From contig CP181259.1 in NCBI GenBank assembly GCA_047833645.1, positions 1,798,001 to 1,862,000 on the forward strand: DNA of 64,000 nucleotides. The letters run 5' to 3'. How positions within the stretch are numbered: the first letter of the stretch is position 1; each line of letters starts with the position of its first letter. Below are positions 33,228 through 41,052 of this stretch, in pieces. The position numbers and the translations under genes are program-made. The DNA is from Pseudolactococcus sp041800635. GTDB lineage: Bacteria > Bacillota > Bacilli > Lactobacillales > Streptococcaceae. The notes beneath the pieces are model-generated. The model was not told the DNA's origin. It did not search any database and saw only the letters and a program-made list of their open reading frames with translations.

Positions 33228-34043
33228 ATGTATGATAAAATTTTCAAGCCTAATAAATTAGTCTTGGATTCGGGTGAGGTCGTTTATGAAAAAGCGACGC
33301 GCACACCAATCGTCTGGCTCATTTTTATTGCGCTCTTGATTTTCTCTCTTAAATTCACGAATTTCCAGTTTTCAGCGCTCATCGAACGTGGCTCGAACTT
33401 CTTTGATATGTTGAAAAGAATGGTACCACCAGATACAGGTTACCTACCTAAGGTTATCAAACCCTTGCTTGACACGATAAAAATGAGTTTTATCGGTTCA
33501 ATTCTCGGGAGTGTTCTGGCGATTCCATTTGCGATTTTGGCATCTAGTAACATCGTTCACAACATTTGGCTTAACAAAATCGTGCGCGTGCTCTTTACTT
33601 TCTTGCGGACACTGCCAACCCTTGTGACAGCTTTAATCGCCACTTATATTTTTGGTCTCGGTACTTTTGCAGGAACGCTTGCCATCTTCATCTTCTCGTT
33701 TTCTTACATGGGGAAACAGATGTTCGAAGTGATTGAAACGGTTGATATGGGGGCTTTTGAGGCTATGGAATCAATGGGGGCGACGAAATTGAAAGCCTTC
33801 ACCTTTGCTATTGCGCCACAAATTATGCCGATTTACCTGTCAACAACACTCTTTAACTTTGAAGGAAACGTCAGATATGCCGCGATTTTGGGGTATGTCG
33901 GTGCCGGCGGTATCGGGATGATTTTGAATGACCGGGTCAATAATCGAGACTATACGAGTGTGGGCATGATCTTACTTGCCTTACTCGTGACCGTGATTAC
34001 GATCGAGCTGGTAAGTCAAGTGATTCGTCGCAAGTTGACCTAA
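33228..34043 (+). CDS. phnE: PhnE-type phosphonate ABC permease 1
   Basis: 271 residues from the ATG at 33228, just after the phnC TAG; AAGAGG within the phnC end supplies the ribosome site. It has six membrane helices and the EAA-type loop (FEAMESMGATKLKAFTFAIA). The C-terminal half GYVGAGGIGMILNDR is conserved in PhnE. It pairs with the second permease (34054-34863) to form the channel. The two copies are not identical, which is common for this family in streptococci and lactococci. Confidence 0.9.
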   Translation: MYDKIFKPNKLVLDSGEVVYEKATRTPIVWLIFIALLIFSLKFTNFQFSALIERGSNFFDMLKRMVPPDTGYLPKVIKPLLDTIKMSFIGSILGSVLAIPFAILASSNIVHNIWLNKIVRVLFTFLRTLPTLVTALIATYIFGLGTFAGTLAIFIFSFSYMGKQMFEVIETVDMGAFEAMESMGATKLKAFTFAIAPQIMPIYLSTTLFNFEGNVRYAAILGYVGAGGIGMILNDRVNNRDYTSVGMILLALLVTVITIELVSQVIRRKLT

Positions 34044-34053
34044 GGAGGATGAC

Positions 34054-34863
34054 ATGACAGATTTAATAAAAGAAAAATATGCACAGCGTCCTCGTCGTTG
34101 GCCTTATTACCTGGTGATTTTCGCGATTGTAGCGGGTATCTTCGTCTGGTCAATGACCGTGATGAACATGTCTGGGATGTCAGAAAAAGGCACTGCGATT
34201 GCAGGGAATATCTTCAAAGGGATTTTCCATCCAGACTTGAAATTCCTCTTTGCACTTGACACCTCAGGCGTCGGCTATCTCTTGCTCCAAACCATTGCCA
34301 TTGCCATCTTAGGGACTTTGATTGGGGCGATTATCGCGGTGCCCTTATCGTTTTTATCAGCAACCAATATGATGCCGGCTTGGGTTGCCTACTTGATTCG
34401 TTTTTTCATCATGGCTTTGCGGACAGTTCCACCATTCGTTTACGGCTTGATGTTTATCCGCGTGACAGGTCCTGGACCATCTGCGGGTGCTTTGACTTTA
34501 GGCCTCATGTCGATCGGGATGATTTCTAAACTCTTCATCGAAACCATTGAGGACTTGGATCAAGGGATCTTGGAGTCAATGGAAGCAGCAGGTGCGACAA
34601 CCTTCCAAAAAATTCGTTTTGGCGTTATGCCTCAGCTCATGCCTGATTTCTTGTCTATCTTGCTCTATCGTTTGGATATGAACTTGCGGGATGCTAGTAT
34701 TTTAGGTCTTGTTGGGGCGGGCGGTATCGGTGCACCGATGATTTTCGCCATGAGTGCTTATAAATGGCCACAGGTTGGCTCTATCTTGATTGGTCTCTTT
34801 ATCTTAATCCTTGTGATTGAGCAAATTTCTGATCAAATTCGGTCTTATTTGTTGAAAGGATAA
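34054..34863 (+). CDS. phnE: PhnE-type phosphonate ABC permease 2
   Basis: 269 residues, six membrane helices and an EAA loop LESMEAAGATTFQKIRFGVM. LGLVGAGGIGAPMIFAMSAY aligns with the same region of the first permease. AAGGAGG precedes the ATG. Together with the genes at 31222-34043 it completes a D-C-E-E importer. The phosphatase gene follows after seven bases, so it belongs to the same transcript. Confidence 0.9.
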   Translation: MTDLIKEKYAQRPRRWPYYLVIFAIVAGIFVWSMTVMNMSGMSEKGTAIAGNIFKGIFHPDLKFLFALDTSGVGYLLLQTIAIAILGTLIGAIIAVPLSFLSATNMMPAWVAYLIRFFIMALRTVPPFVYGLMFIRVTGPGPSAGALTLGLMSIGMISKLFIETIEDLDQGILESMEAAGATTFQKIRFGVMPQLMPDFLSILLYRLDMNLRDASILGLVGAGGIGAPMIFAMSAYKWPQVGSILIGLFILILVIEQISDQIRSYLLKG

Positions 34864-34870
34864 TCTTTTC

Positions 34871-36385
34871 ATGAAAAAAATGAAGATTTATTATACCAGT
34901 GATGTGCATGGCTATCTCTACCCGACCGATTACCTCTCAAATGAGGCGCAAGGCATGGGGCTCATGCAGGCCATCACTGACTTTGATAAGGATGAGAACA
35001 CCCTTGTGATTGACGGTGGTGATATTTTCCAAGGCTCGCCGTTTATCAATTATTTTCAAAATCAAAAACGGTCTGACAATGGTATCGCTAAAGTCATGAA
35101 TGCCGGTGGCTATGATGTCATTACACTAGGCAATCACGACTTTAACTACGGTTTTGATTTTCTAAAAGAAAATCTCTCAAATCTAGATGCCCAAGTCACA
35201 GCAGTCAATGTCTTAGACAAGTCTGGTGCGCAACTCTTTCCAGCTCAGATAAAGACATTAGGCAATGGCTTGAAAATTGGCTTGATTGGTGCTGTCACGG
35301 ATTATGTTAATATCTGGGAAAATCCTGAAAATATCGCAGATATTCAAATCACACCAGTTTTTTCAGCCATGAAAGCTGAGCTTGAGCGTTTGAAACCTCA
35401 AGTTGACTTTGTGGTTGGGATTTATCACGGTGGCTTTGAGTCTGACTTAGCAACAGGTGAACGCTTGTCTGATACCGGCGAAAATGTTGGCTATCAACTT
35501 CTAGAAGAATTGGACTTTGACCTCCTTTTGACTGGCCATCAGCATGCAACAATCGAGGGTCAATCTGTCCACGGGACTTATACCTTGCAGCCACCCAACA
35601 TGGCACGCAAATACTTTGAAATTGCCGTTAATTTTGACGATAAGCTGCAACCGAGCATTACGAGTGAGCTGAAAACGCCAGGGATTGAACAATCTCCTGA
35701 CTTGAAAGCAGCCTTGGACGACCTCCAGACTGAGGTTAATCGTTATCTGGATAGACCTATCGTTCATCTCGATACAGAAGTTGCGGCGCAAAGTCATCTA
35801 GACTTGGCACAAACCAGCAACGCTATTCTTGCGCTCACTGCCCATGTTCAAAGGCTTGCGACGGGTGCTGACATTTCAATCGTCAGCATGAATAACAATA
35901 CTCTGTATTTGCCGCAAGATGTGAAAGTCCGGGATATTCTGAGAAATTATCCTTATGATAATACCCTCTTTCTGATGCAGGTGACGGGTCAGCAACTCAA
36001 GCAAAATCTTGAGAAAACAGCCGAGTATTTCGCTTTAGAATCGGGGGAAATCATCATCAATCCTAAGTGGTTGGTGCCGAAAACGGAGCATTATAATTAC
36101 GATTTCTATTACGGTCTGGGCTATACACTTGATGTGTCTCAGCCAGTCGGTAGTCGTGTGCGTGAGCTGACATACCAAGGTCAGCCAGTTCAAGACACGG
36201 ATGTCCTGAGTGTTGCACTGAATAACTATCGAGCAGTCGGTGGTGGTGAGTACAATGCTTATAAAGCAGCAGAAGTCGTGCAAGATACAGGTTTGACGAT
36301 TCAAGACTTGATGATTGCCTATTTGGAGAAAACAAGGCAATTGCAGGTGGATGAAGCCTTGACGTTTGAAGTTGTATCATCATAA
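34871..36385 (+). CDS. 5'-nucleotidase/2',3'-cyclic phosphodiesterase-family metallophosphatase
   Basis: 504 residues. The N-terminal metallophosphatase domain has DVHGY (D11, H13), IDGGDIFQGSP, LGNHDFNYG and TGHQHAT, the two-metal site. The C-terminal 5'-nucleotidase domain includes DISIVSMNNNTLYLP and NNYRAVGGGEYNAY for base stacking. Unlike most members there is no signal peptide or wall anchor, so it acts in the cytoplasm. Its place at the end of the phn operon suggests it frees phosphate from an imported compound; this is inference. Confidence 0.85.
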   Translation: MKKMKIYYTSDVHGYLYPTDYLSNEAQGMGLMQAITDFDKDENTLVIDGGDIFQGSPFINYFQNQKRSDNGIAKVMNAGGYDVITLGNHDFNYGFDFLKENLSNLDAQVTAVNVLDKSGAQLFPAQIKTLGNGLKIGLIGAVTDYVNIWENPENIADIQITPVFSAMKAELERLKPQVDFVVGIYHGGFESDLATGERLSDTGENVGYQLLEELDFDLLLTGHQHATIEGQSVHGTYTLQPPNMARKYFEIAVNFDDKLQPSITSELKTPGIEQSPDLKAALDDLQTEVNRYLDRPIVHLDTEVAAQSHLDLAQTSNAILALTAHVQRLATGADISIVSMNNNTLYLPQDVKVRDILRNYPYDNTLFLMQVTGQQLKQNLEKTAEYFALESGEIIINPKWLVPKTEHYNYDFYYGLGYTLDVSQPVGSRVRELTYQGQPVQDTDVLSVALNNYRAVGGGEYNAYKAAEVVQDTGLTIQDLMIAYLEKTRQLQVDEALTFEVVSS

Positions 36386-36398
36386 TCAGCACACCCAT

Positions 36399-36422
36399 TA
36401 AACGCCACTTGGCGTTTTTTTG
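36399..36422 (+). terminator. Terminator of the phn operon
   Basis: AAACGCCA-CT-TGGCGTTT plus T run. Confidence 0.8.
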
Positions 36423-36502
36423 GTAGTCTATGAAAATGTAGCTTGACTTGATGAGCTGAAAGTAATAGTGTGTCCTATAGATAAATAGAAAGTGAGGTGT
36501 TC

Positions 36503-36622
36503 ATGGTAAAAGTAGTCGAGCAACCACAGGTGATGATTGAAGACTTGTTTCAAGATTATGATGGCGAGAGTTTTCAAGCGCAACCGGTCCTATTTGAACG
36601 GGTAGGAGAAGAGAAATGGTAA
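36503..36622 (+). pseudogene. Remnant of a PemI/MazE-type antitoxin gene
   Basis: A 39-residue frame, start preceded by GTGAGGTG. Its last 30 residues (IEDLFQDYDGESFQAQPVLF, then ERVGEEKW) look like the toxin-binding tail of PemI/MazE antitoxins, but the DNA-binding half is missing. An ATG overlapping its stop (36616) opens an 18-codon frame where a PemK-type toxin would start, ending at a TAG at 36670. This looks like the decayed rest of a type II module. The family call rests on a short stretch and is tentative. Confidence 0.4.
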
Positions 36623-37082
36623 AGGTGGTAAACCTTAACTATCGCAAATCTTTTAAAAAAATGTTGTATTAGACAGGCTTGACATCACTAATTTTAAAGT
36701 GGACAATCAAAAAAATAGGCGATGAACCATTTCCGAAGTTAATTGGAATCGGTCATCGTCTATTTTTGTGTCACTTTGATGAATGGTTAAGATAGTAGGA
36801 TTGCTCGTTAGAAACAATACCAAATTGGTAAAAACCGTTGATTTCTTGATCAACTCATGCGCTTTCAGCAAAACCGTACGAAAAAAGAGAAAAGAAAACT
36901 GGCCGTTTTGATGTGATTGCCTAATCATCTTTTCTCTTTTAATGATTGAGACTTTTGTCCCAACTTTTTTTGCTATATCTTTTTGTCTTGCTTTAACTGG
37001 TTCAACACTGTCGTATCGTCAAATGTTAAAAAATAGAAGCGGAGGAGTATTGAGATAACAGAAAACGGGGGAAGTGTCTCTT
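36623..37082. other. Gene-free stretch with hairpin and repeat copy
   Basis: 460 bases without a supported gene. It holds a terminator-like hairpin at about 36709-36766 (ATAGGCGATGA / TCATCGTCTAT with T run), one copy of a 35-base repeat (36810-36844) shared with 42072-42106, and a small GTTGAT/ATCAAC stem-loop at 36837-36853. A 73-codon minus-strand frame here has no recognisable features. Confidence 0.5.
36810..36844 (+). repeat. 35-base dispersed repeat, copy 1
   Basis: Starts AGAAACAATACCAAATTGGT and matches 42072-42106 with two differences. It contains the palindrome ACCAAATTGGT. Confidence 0.7.
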
Positions 37083-37775
37083 TTATTTTTTAAACAGAAA
37101 GGCTTTAAGGATATGATAAACACCGGGTATGATAAGAACGGCCAACATGAGTGGCAGTTGTAGGTTGGCAAGTGCAAGGGGGATTTCAAATTCGAACATT
37201 CGAATATCAAAGGTTCTTTCAAAAGTTATGAGGAAGATAAGGATAAGTAGGCAGATGGTGAAGCCAAAGATACCTGGTATCAAGAGGTTCCCGTTTCTTG
37301 TGTTTGTAAAACTAATAAAATTGATAAACTTAAATATAAGGAAAACGAATAGGAGGAGGGAAATTGGTGTGATGATGAGAGATAAGACTGAAAAATAGGC
37401 ATGTTCTACATCCTGAATCGTGCGAGTGCTCATACTTGATAGGATGCCGCTTATCACGATAAGGTATAGGATTGATAATGAATATCTTTTAAAGAGTTCA
37501 CTAACTTTTTGGTTTGGAATGGCATTCATTATTTCATTGGCAACATTTTTGGGTTCATTGCCAAAAAGATCTATCGCTGAAATACCGTCAATTTCGGCTT
37601 GTGCGATATCATTGAGTATTTCATTAATTTTCAGAACGATTGTATTCTCATCTTTGAAAAAGGATTTTGAAGTCATAAAAGCGATTAAGTTATCAGCAAA
37701 TTTTTTATTTTTTTTATTAAATGTCTTCATAATGGTGTAATCGATTAGCGCTGTCGTTGTGTTGTTTTTTGTCAT
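37083..37775 (-). CDS. PadR-associated membrane protein (DUF1129/HAAS-like)
   Basis: 230 residues. The N-terminal 100 residues are soluble and helical (NLIAFMTSKSFFKDENTIVL, then DIAQAEIDGISAIDLFGNEP), the pattern of the HAAS/DUF1129 domain that accompanies PadR regulators. The rest has four or five membrane helices (about 100-118, 128-150, 163-183, 198-222). These proteins are believed to sense membrane stress and work with the PadR partner, but no mechanism is established. It starts four bases inside the padR gene, so the two are translationally coupled and share the palindromic operator. Confidence 0.7.
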   Translation of the reverse strand: MTKNNTTTALIDYTIMKTFNKKNKKFADNLIAFMTSKSFFKDENTIVLKINEILNDIAQAEIDGISAIDLFGNEPKNVANEIMNAIPNQKVSELFKRYSLSILYLIVISGILSSMSTRTIQDVEHAYFSVLSLIITPISLLLFVFLIFKFINFISFTNTRNGNLLIPGIFGFTICLLILIFLITFERTFDIRMFEFEIPLALANLQLPLMLAVLIIPGVYHILKAFLFKK

Positions 37776-38116
37776 GATTTTTTGCCTCCTATATCTTCAA
37801 AAATGGCTATAAAGGTGCCAAATCTAGCTTTGAAATCTTCTCTGGCTAATTGCCCAGTATCAGACAGCGCATAGTATTTGCGGCTTGGTCCCTCGTCAGA
37901 TTTTCGGGTTTCTGTTGTGACCCAGTCGTTTTTCTCAAACTTGGTAAGAATCGGGTATATTGTCCCCATAGACACATCGTCAAACCCAATATCAGCAAAT
38001 TTTTGTGAGATTTCGTAACCGTATAGGTCATCGGACTGGCCGATAATCATCAGCAGAAATCCTTCAACAATGCCTTTCCGAAGCTGACTTTCATTGATAT
38101 AGTCGATAATGATCAC
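37772..38116 (-). CDS. PadR-family transcriptional repressor
   Basis: 112-114 residues. ESQLRKGIVEGFLLMIIGQS, YGYEISQKF, GTIYPILTKFEKNDWV and EGPSRKYYALSDTG are the PadR winged-helix signatures. The true start is unclear. The ATG at 38140 lies at or before the predicted transcript start, so it is unlikely. GTG at 38116 is too close to the ribosome site AAGGA (38118-38122), while an ATT at 38110 is ideally spaced and gives the family-like N-terminus. The gene is autoregulated, judging by two palindromes over its promoter, and drives the membrane protein gene downstream. Confidence 0.85.
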   Translation of the reverse strand: MIIIDYINESQLRKGIVEGFLLMIIGQSDDLYGYEISQKFADIGFDDVSMGTIYPILTKFEKNDWVTTETRKSDEGPSRKYYALSDTGQLAREDFKARFGTFIAIFEDIGGKKS

Positions 38117-38122
38117 TTCCTT

Positions 38123-38181
38123 TACTATTATGTCTAACATAATAGTAACAAAAAAATAGCTATTATGCAAGACATAATAGC
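38123..38181 (-). promoter_or_regulatory. padR promoter covered by two palindromic operators
   Basis: Promoter on the minus strand: TTGCAT (38165-38170), 17 bases, TACTAT (38142-38147). Palindrome 1, TACTATTATGT-CTA-ACATAATAGTA (38123-38147), covers the -10 box. Palindrome 2, GCTATTATG-CAAGA-CATAATAGC (38159-38181), covers the -35 box. Both share CTATTATG/CATAATAG; centres are 35 bases apart. Confidence 0.85.
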
Positions 38182-38192
38182 AGAGGGAATGC

Positions 38193-38220
38193 AAAAAAAG
38201 CGCTCCTCGAACGCTTTTGT
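38193..38220 (-). terminator. Terminator of the LysM gene
   Basis: Minus strand AAAAGCG-TTCGAGGA-(G)CGCTTTT with T run. Confidence 0.7.
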
Positions 38221-38246
38221 TAAATGTGTTTTCAGTTGTTGAAAAA

Positions 38247-38867
38247 TCAATACCAACCATTGGCCAAGTGGAACTGCCAAGCAGCTTCCCATGAACCGTA
38301 GCGGCCAGCGACATAAGCGTCGGCAACGCGTTCTTGGTTAGCAGGTGAGAAGTCACCACCAAGATAGGAAGAAGTCAGTTGGTAACGACCGTAGTATTGA
38401 CCGTTTTGCGCGGTGTAAGAGCCACCGGACTCGGTCATGGCGATCGCCTCTTTGGCTGAGTTTGCGGTAAAGCCGTTGTTGGTAGCAATGCTCGCAGCAG
38501 GTTGTGCAACGGCTGCGACTGGCGCCACAGCAGGGGATTTAGGCGCTGCACTTGCTGGTGCGGGTGCTTTGCTGTCAGTCTTCGTGTTGGTGTCGAACTT
38601 GAGTGCTTCACCGACGTAAATCAGGCTGATGTTATCTATTTTGTTTGCTGTTGCAATCGTTTGAATGTGTGCTTGATCATGATAGAATTGATCTGAAATG
38701 CTTGAGAGGGTATCACCAGGTTGAACGGTGTAAGTGATTTGATCAGCGTTAGCTGTTTGGCTTGTCATGAAGAGGCCACTAGTAAAGAGTAGTCCAGCTA
38801 GAAGTGCCACTGCTTTAAGCGACAGTTTAGCTGCTGTGCTGTTGGTGTTGCTATAATAAGTTTTCAT
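38247..38867 (-). CDS. Secreted LysM wall protein, Apf/transglycosylase-like
   Basis: 206 residues from the ATG at 38867, where the signal peptide begins (MKTYYSNTNSTAAKLSLKAV, cleavage after TANA near residue 41). One LysM domain (YTVQPGDTLSSISDQFYHDQ, about 45-90) binds peptidoglycan. An Ala/Pro linker follows, and the last 70 residues (AKEAIAMTESGGSYTAQNGQ, YYGRYQL, AAWQFHLANGWY) are like aggregation-promoting factors and SLT-type hydrolases, with the Glu of AMTESGG as the possible catalytic residue. It probably cleaves or remodels peptidoglycan at the cell surface. Monocistronic. Confidence 0.85.
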   Translation of the reverse strand: MKTYYSNTNSTAAKLSLKAVALLAGLLFTSGLFMTSQTANADQITYTVQPGDTLSSISDQFYHDQAHIQTIATANKIDNISLIYVGEALKFDTNTKTDSKAPAPASAAPKSPAVAPVAAVAQPAASIATNNGFTANSAKEAIAMTESGGSYTAQNGQYYGRYQLTSSYLGGDFSPANQERVADAYVAGRYGSWEAAWQFHLANGWY

Positions 38868-38966
38868 GTTCTTTATTCTAACAGATAAGTGTATCGCTAA
38901 TATGAAAGATGTGTGAACTTTTAATGACGAATATGACAATTTATTACAAAAGGACTTTTATAAATG

Positions 38967-38975
38967 TGTTATAAT
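38967..38975 (+). promoter_or_regulatory. prfC promoter, extended -10
   Basis: TGTTATAAT, an extended -10 element, about 100 bases before prfC. Confidence 0.5.
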
Positions 38976-39075
38976 AGAAGTAATTGAGCTAAAATATGAG
39001 GTAACGAAGAATATGTAAACTAGACCCCATGCTAGACAGGACAAGAGTTAAGATAAAACACTTAAAGGAAGAACA

Positions 39076-40632
39076 ATGACTTTAGAAACAGATATTAAAC
39101 GCAGACGCACTTTTGCCATCATCAGTCACCCGGATGCTGGTAAAACGACAATTACTGAGCAATTGCTCTATTTTGGTGGTGAAATTCGTGAGGCAGGCAC
39201 CGTTAAAGGTAAGAAAACCGGTCATTTTGCCAAGTCCGACTGGATGGATATTGAGAAACAACGTGGAATTTCGGTGACCTCATCAGTGATGCAGTTTGAC
39301 TATGCCGGCAAGCGTGTCAACATCCTAGATACACCTGGGCATGAGGACTTCTCAGAAGATACTTACCGGACTTTGATGGCCGTTGATGCTGCGGTCATGG
39401 TCATTGACAGTGCCAAGGGTATTGAGGCACAGACTAAAAAACTTTTCCAAGTTGTTAAACAACGTGGGATTCCAGTCTTTACTTTCATCAATAAACTTGA
39501 CCGTGATGGCCGTGAGCCGCTTGATTTGCTGGCGGAGTTAGAAGATGTCCTAGGCATCCTTTCAACGCCGATGAACTGGCCAATCGGGATGGGTAAAAAC
39601 TTTGAAGGTCTCTATGACATGCATAACAAACGTTTGGAGCTCTATAAGGGCGACACACGTTATGTTGATTTTGAGCAGGGCGACCAAGTGTTTGCGCTGA
39701 ATCCTTTCTATCAACAGGCCAAAGATGATATTGAGCTGATGACGGAAGCTGGGAATCCTTTTGATGCAGAAGCGGTTCTGGCTGGTGATTTAACCCCTGT
39801 CTTCTTCGGGTCAGCCTTGACGAATTTTGGGGTGCAAACTTTCCTCGATTCGTTTTTAGACTACGCACCAGAGCCGCAGGGGCACAAGACCACAACTGAT
39901 GAGGTGGTATCACCTACGACCCCTGAGTTTTCAGGTTTCGTCTTTAAAATTCAAGCCAACATGGACCCACGTCACCGTGACCGCATCGCTTTTGTTCGGA
40001 TTATTTCTGGCGAGTTTGAGCGTGGGATGTCGGTGAAGCTGGCGCGGACGGGCAAGGCTGTGAAGCTCAGTAACGTGACGCAGTTTATGGCAGAGGCTCG
40101 TGAGAATGTGGAAAATGCCGTGGCAGGTGACATTATCGGGGTTTATGATACGGGCACTTACCAGGTTGGCGATACCCTGACGACGGGGCAGCTTAAAGTA
40201 GAATTTGAGCCACTCCCAACTTTTACGCCGGAACTTTTCATGAAAGTTTCAGCGAAAAATGTCATGAAGCAAAAATCTTTCCATAAAGGGATTGAGCAGT
40301 TGGTACAAGAGGGTGCGATTCAGCTCTATAAAAATTACCAGACTGGCGAGTACATGCTAGGTGCGGTTGGTCAACTTCAGTTTGAAGTTTTCCAACATCG
40401 CATGGTGGGCGAGTACAATGCTGAAGTGGTCATGACGCCAATGGGTAAAAAGACGGTGCGCTGGATTAAGCCAGAAGATTTGGATGAGCGGATGTCTAGT
40501 TCACGCAATATTTTAGCCAAAGACCGTTTTGATCATCCTTTGTTCTTATTTGAGAATCAGTTTGCAGAGCGTTGGTTTGCCGACAAATATCCGGATGTTG
40601 TCTTGAGTGATACACCGTTTGTTGAGAGATAA
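39076..40632 (+). CDS. prfC: Peptide chain release factor 3
   Basis: 518 residues, full length. G1 SHPDAGKTT at 17-25, G3 DTPGHEDFSEDT and G4 NKLD mark the translational GTPase, with GHFAKSDWMDIEKQRGISVT as switch region specific to RF3. RF3 removes RF1/RF2 from the ribosome after peptide release. AAAGGAAG precedes the ATG. The last 20 bases before the stop (40609-40628, encoding part of SDTPFVER) are repeated exactly after the araC gene at 41957-41976, so the 3' end appears to have been an insertion or duplication site. Confidence 0.95.
   Translation: MTLETDIKRRRTFAIISHPDAGKTTITEQLLYFGGEIREAGTVKGKKTGHFAKSDWMDIEKQRGISVTSSVMQFDYAGKRVNILDTPGHEDFSEDTYRTLMAVDAAVMVIDSAKGIEAQTKKLFQVVKQRGIPVFTFINKLDRDGREPLDLLAELEDVLGILSTPMNWPIGMGKNFEGLYDMHNKRLELYKGDTRYVDFEQGDQVFALNPFYQQAKDDIELMTEAGNPFDAEAVLAGDLTPVFFGSALTNFGVQTFLDSFLDYAPEPQGHKTTTDEVVSPTTPEFSGFVFKIQANMDPRHRDRIAFVRIISGEFERGMSVKLARTGKAVKLSNVTQFMAEARENVENAVAGDIIGVYDTGTYQVGDTLTTGQLKVEFEPLPTFTPELFMKVSAKNVMKQKSFHKGIEQLVQEGAIQLYKNYQTGEYMLGAVGQLQFEVFQHRMVGEYNAEVVMTPMGKKTVRWIKPEDLDERMSSSRNILAKDRFDHPLFLFENQFAERWFADKYPDVVLSDTPFVER
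40609..40628 (+). repeat. prfC 3'-end direct repeat, copy 1
   Basis: GATACACCGTTTGTTGAGAG, inside prfC. An identical copy is at 41957-41976, with weaker similarity extending on both sides (CTTGnGnGAT before, nTAAnAAT after). Confidence 0.9.
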
Positions 40633-40644
40633 AAATAAGTAGTC

Positions 40645-40676
40645 AACTTCTGATGTGTGAACGTCAGGAGTTTTTT
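40645..40676 (+). terminator. Terminator of prfC
   Basis: AACTTCTGATGT pairs with ACGTCAGGAGTT (loop GTGA), T run follows. Confidence 0.8.
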
Positions 40677-40824
40677 GGAAGAAGTCTAGTCATCTCTCTT
40701 TTTATTGCATAGAGTGGCAGGCAGCTTGTTTGAAAGTCTGCTATACTGTTTTTGTAGATGAGTTTCTAATTGATTGCGTCTAGAGAAATAGACGACAGAT
40801 CTACAAACGATAATGACGGTCTGT

Positions 40825-41044
40825 TTTCAAGAGTTCAAGAAATGAAATCGTAGAAAGCTTTGAGTGGACGTAGTTCGCGAATGACCCCGCTTGGCAGGAG
40901 CGCCAGCGGATGTCAAGTTTCAAGACTTCAAGAAGTGAAATCGTAGAAAGGCTTTGAGTGGACGTAGTTCGCGAATGACCCCGCTTGGTAGGAGCGTAAG
41001 CGGATGTCAAGTTTCAAGATTTCAAGAAGTGAAATCGTAGAAAG
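40825..41044 (+). repeat. Tandem repeat of 93-94 bases, 2.35 copies
   Basis: Copies at 40825-40917 and 40918-41011 and a partial copy at 41012-41044, each starting TTTCAAGAnTTCAAGAAnTG. Each full copy holds a hairpin built from CCGCTTGG and a matching AGCGG segment; the arms differ between copies but still pair. The partial copy ends in AGAAAGGAG, which is the ribosome site of the araC gene. The 60-odd-codon minus-strand frame across it is just the repeat. Confidence 0.85.
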
Positions 41045-41052
41045 GAGAAAAG

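Noticed and set aside
36707..36928. 73-codon minus-strand frame
   Set aside because: It crosses a terminator-like hairpin and a dispersed repeat; no recognisable protein features.
37129..37740. Plus-strand frames opposite the membrane protein gene
   Set aside because: The minus-strand gene has clear PadR-partner layout and coupling; the plus-strand frames are its shadow.
40801..41010. 69-codon minus-strand frame
   Set aside because: It is the translation of the 93-base tandem repeats; no start signal and no independent support.
40825..41044. CRISPR array
   Set aside because: Repeats are 93-94 bases, directly adjacent without spacers, and no cas gene is near.
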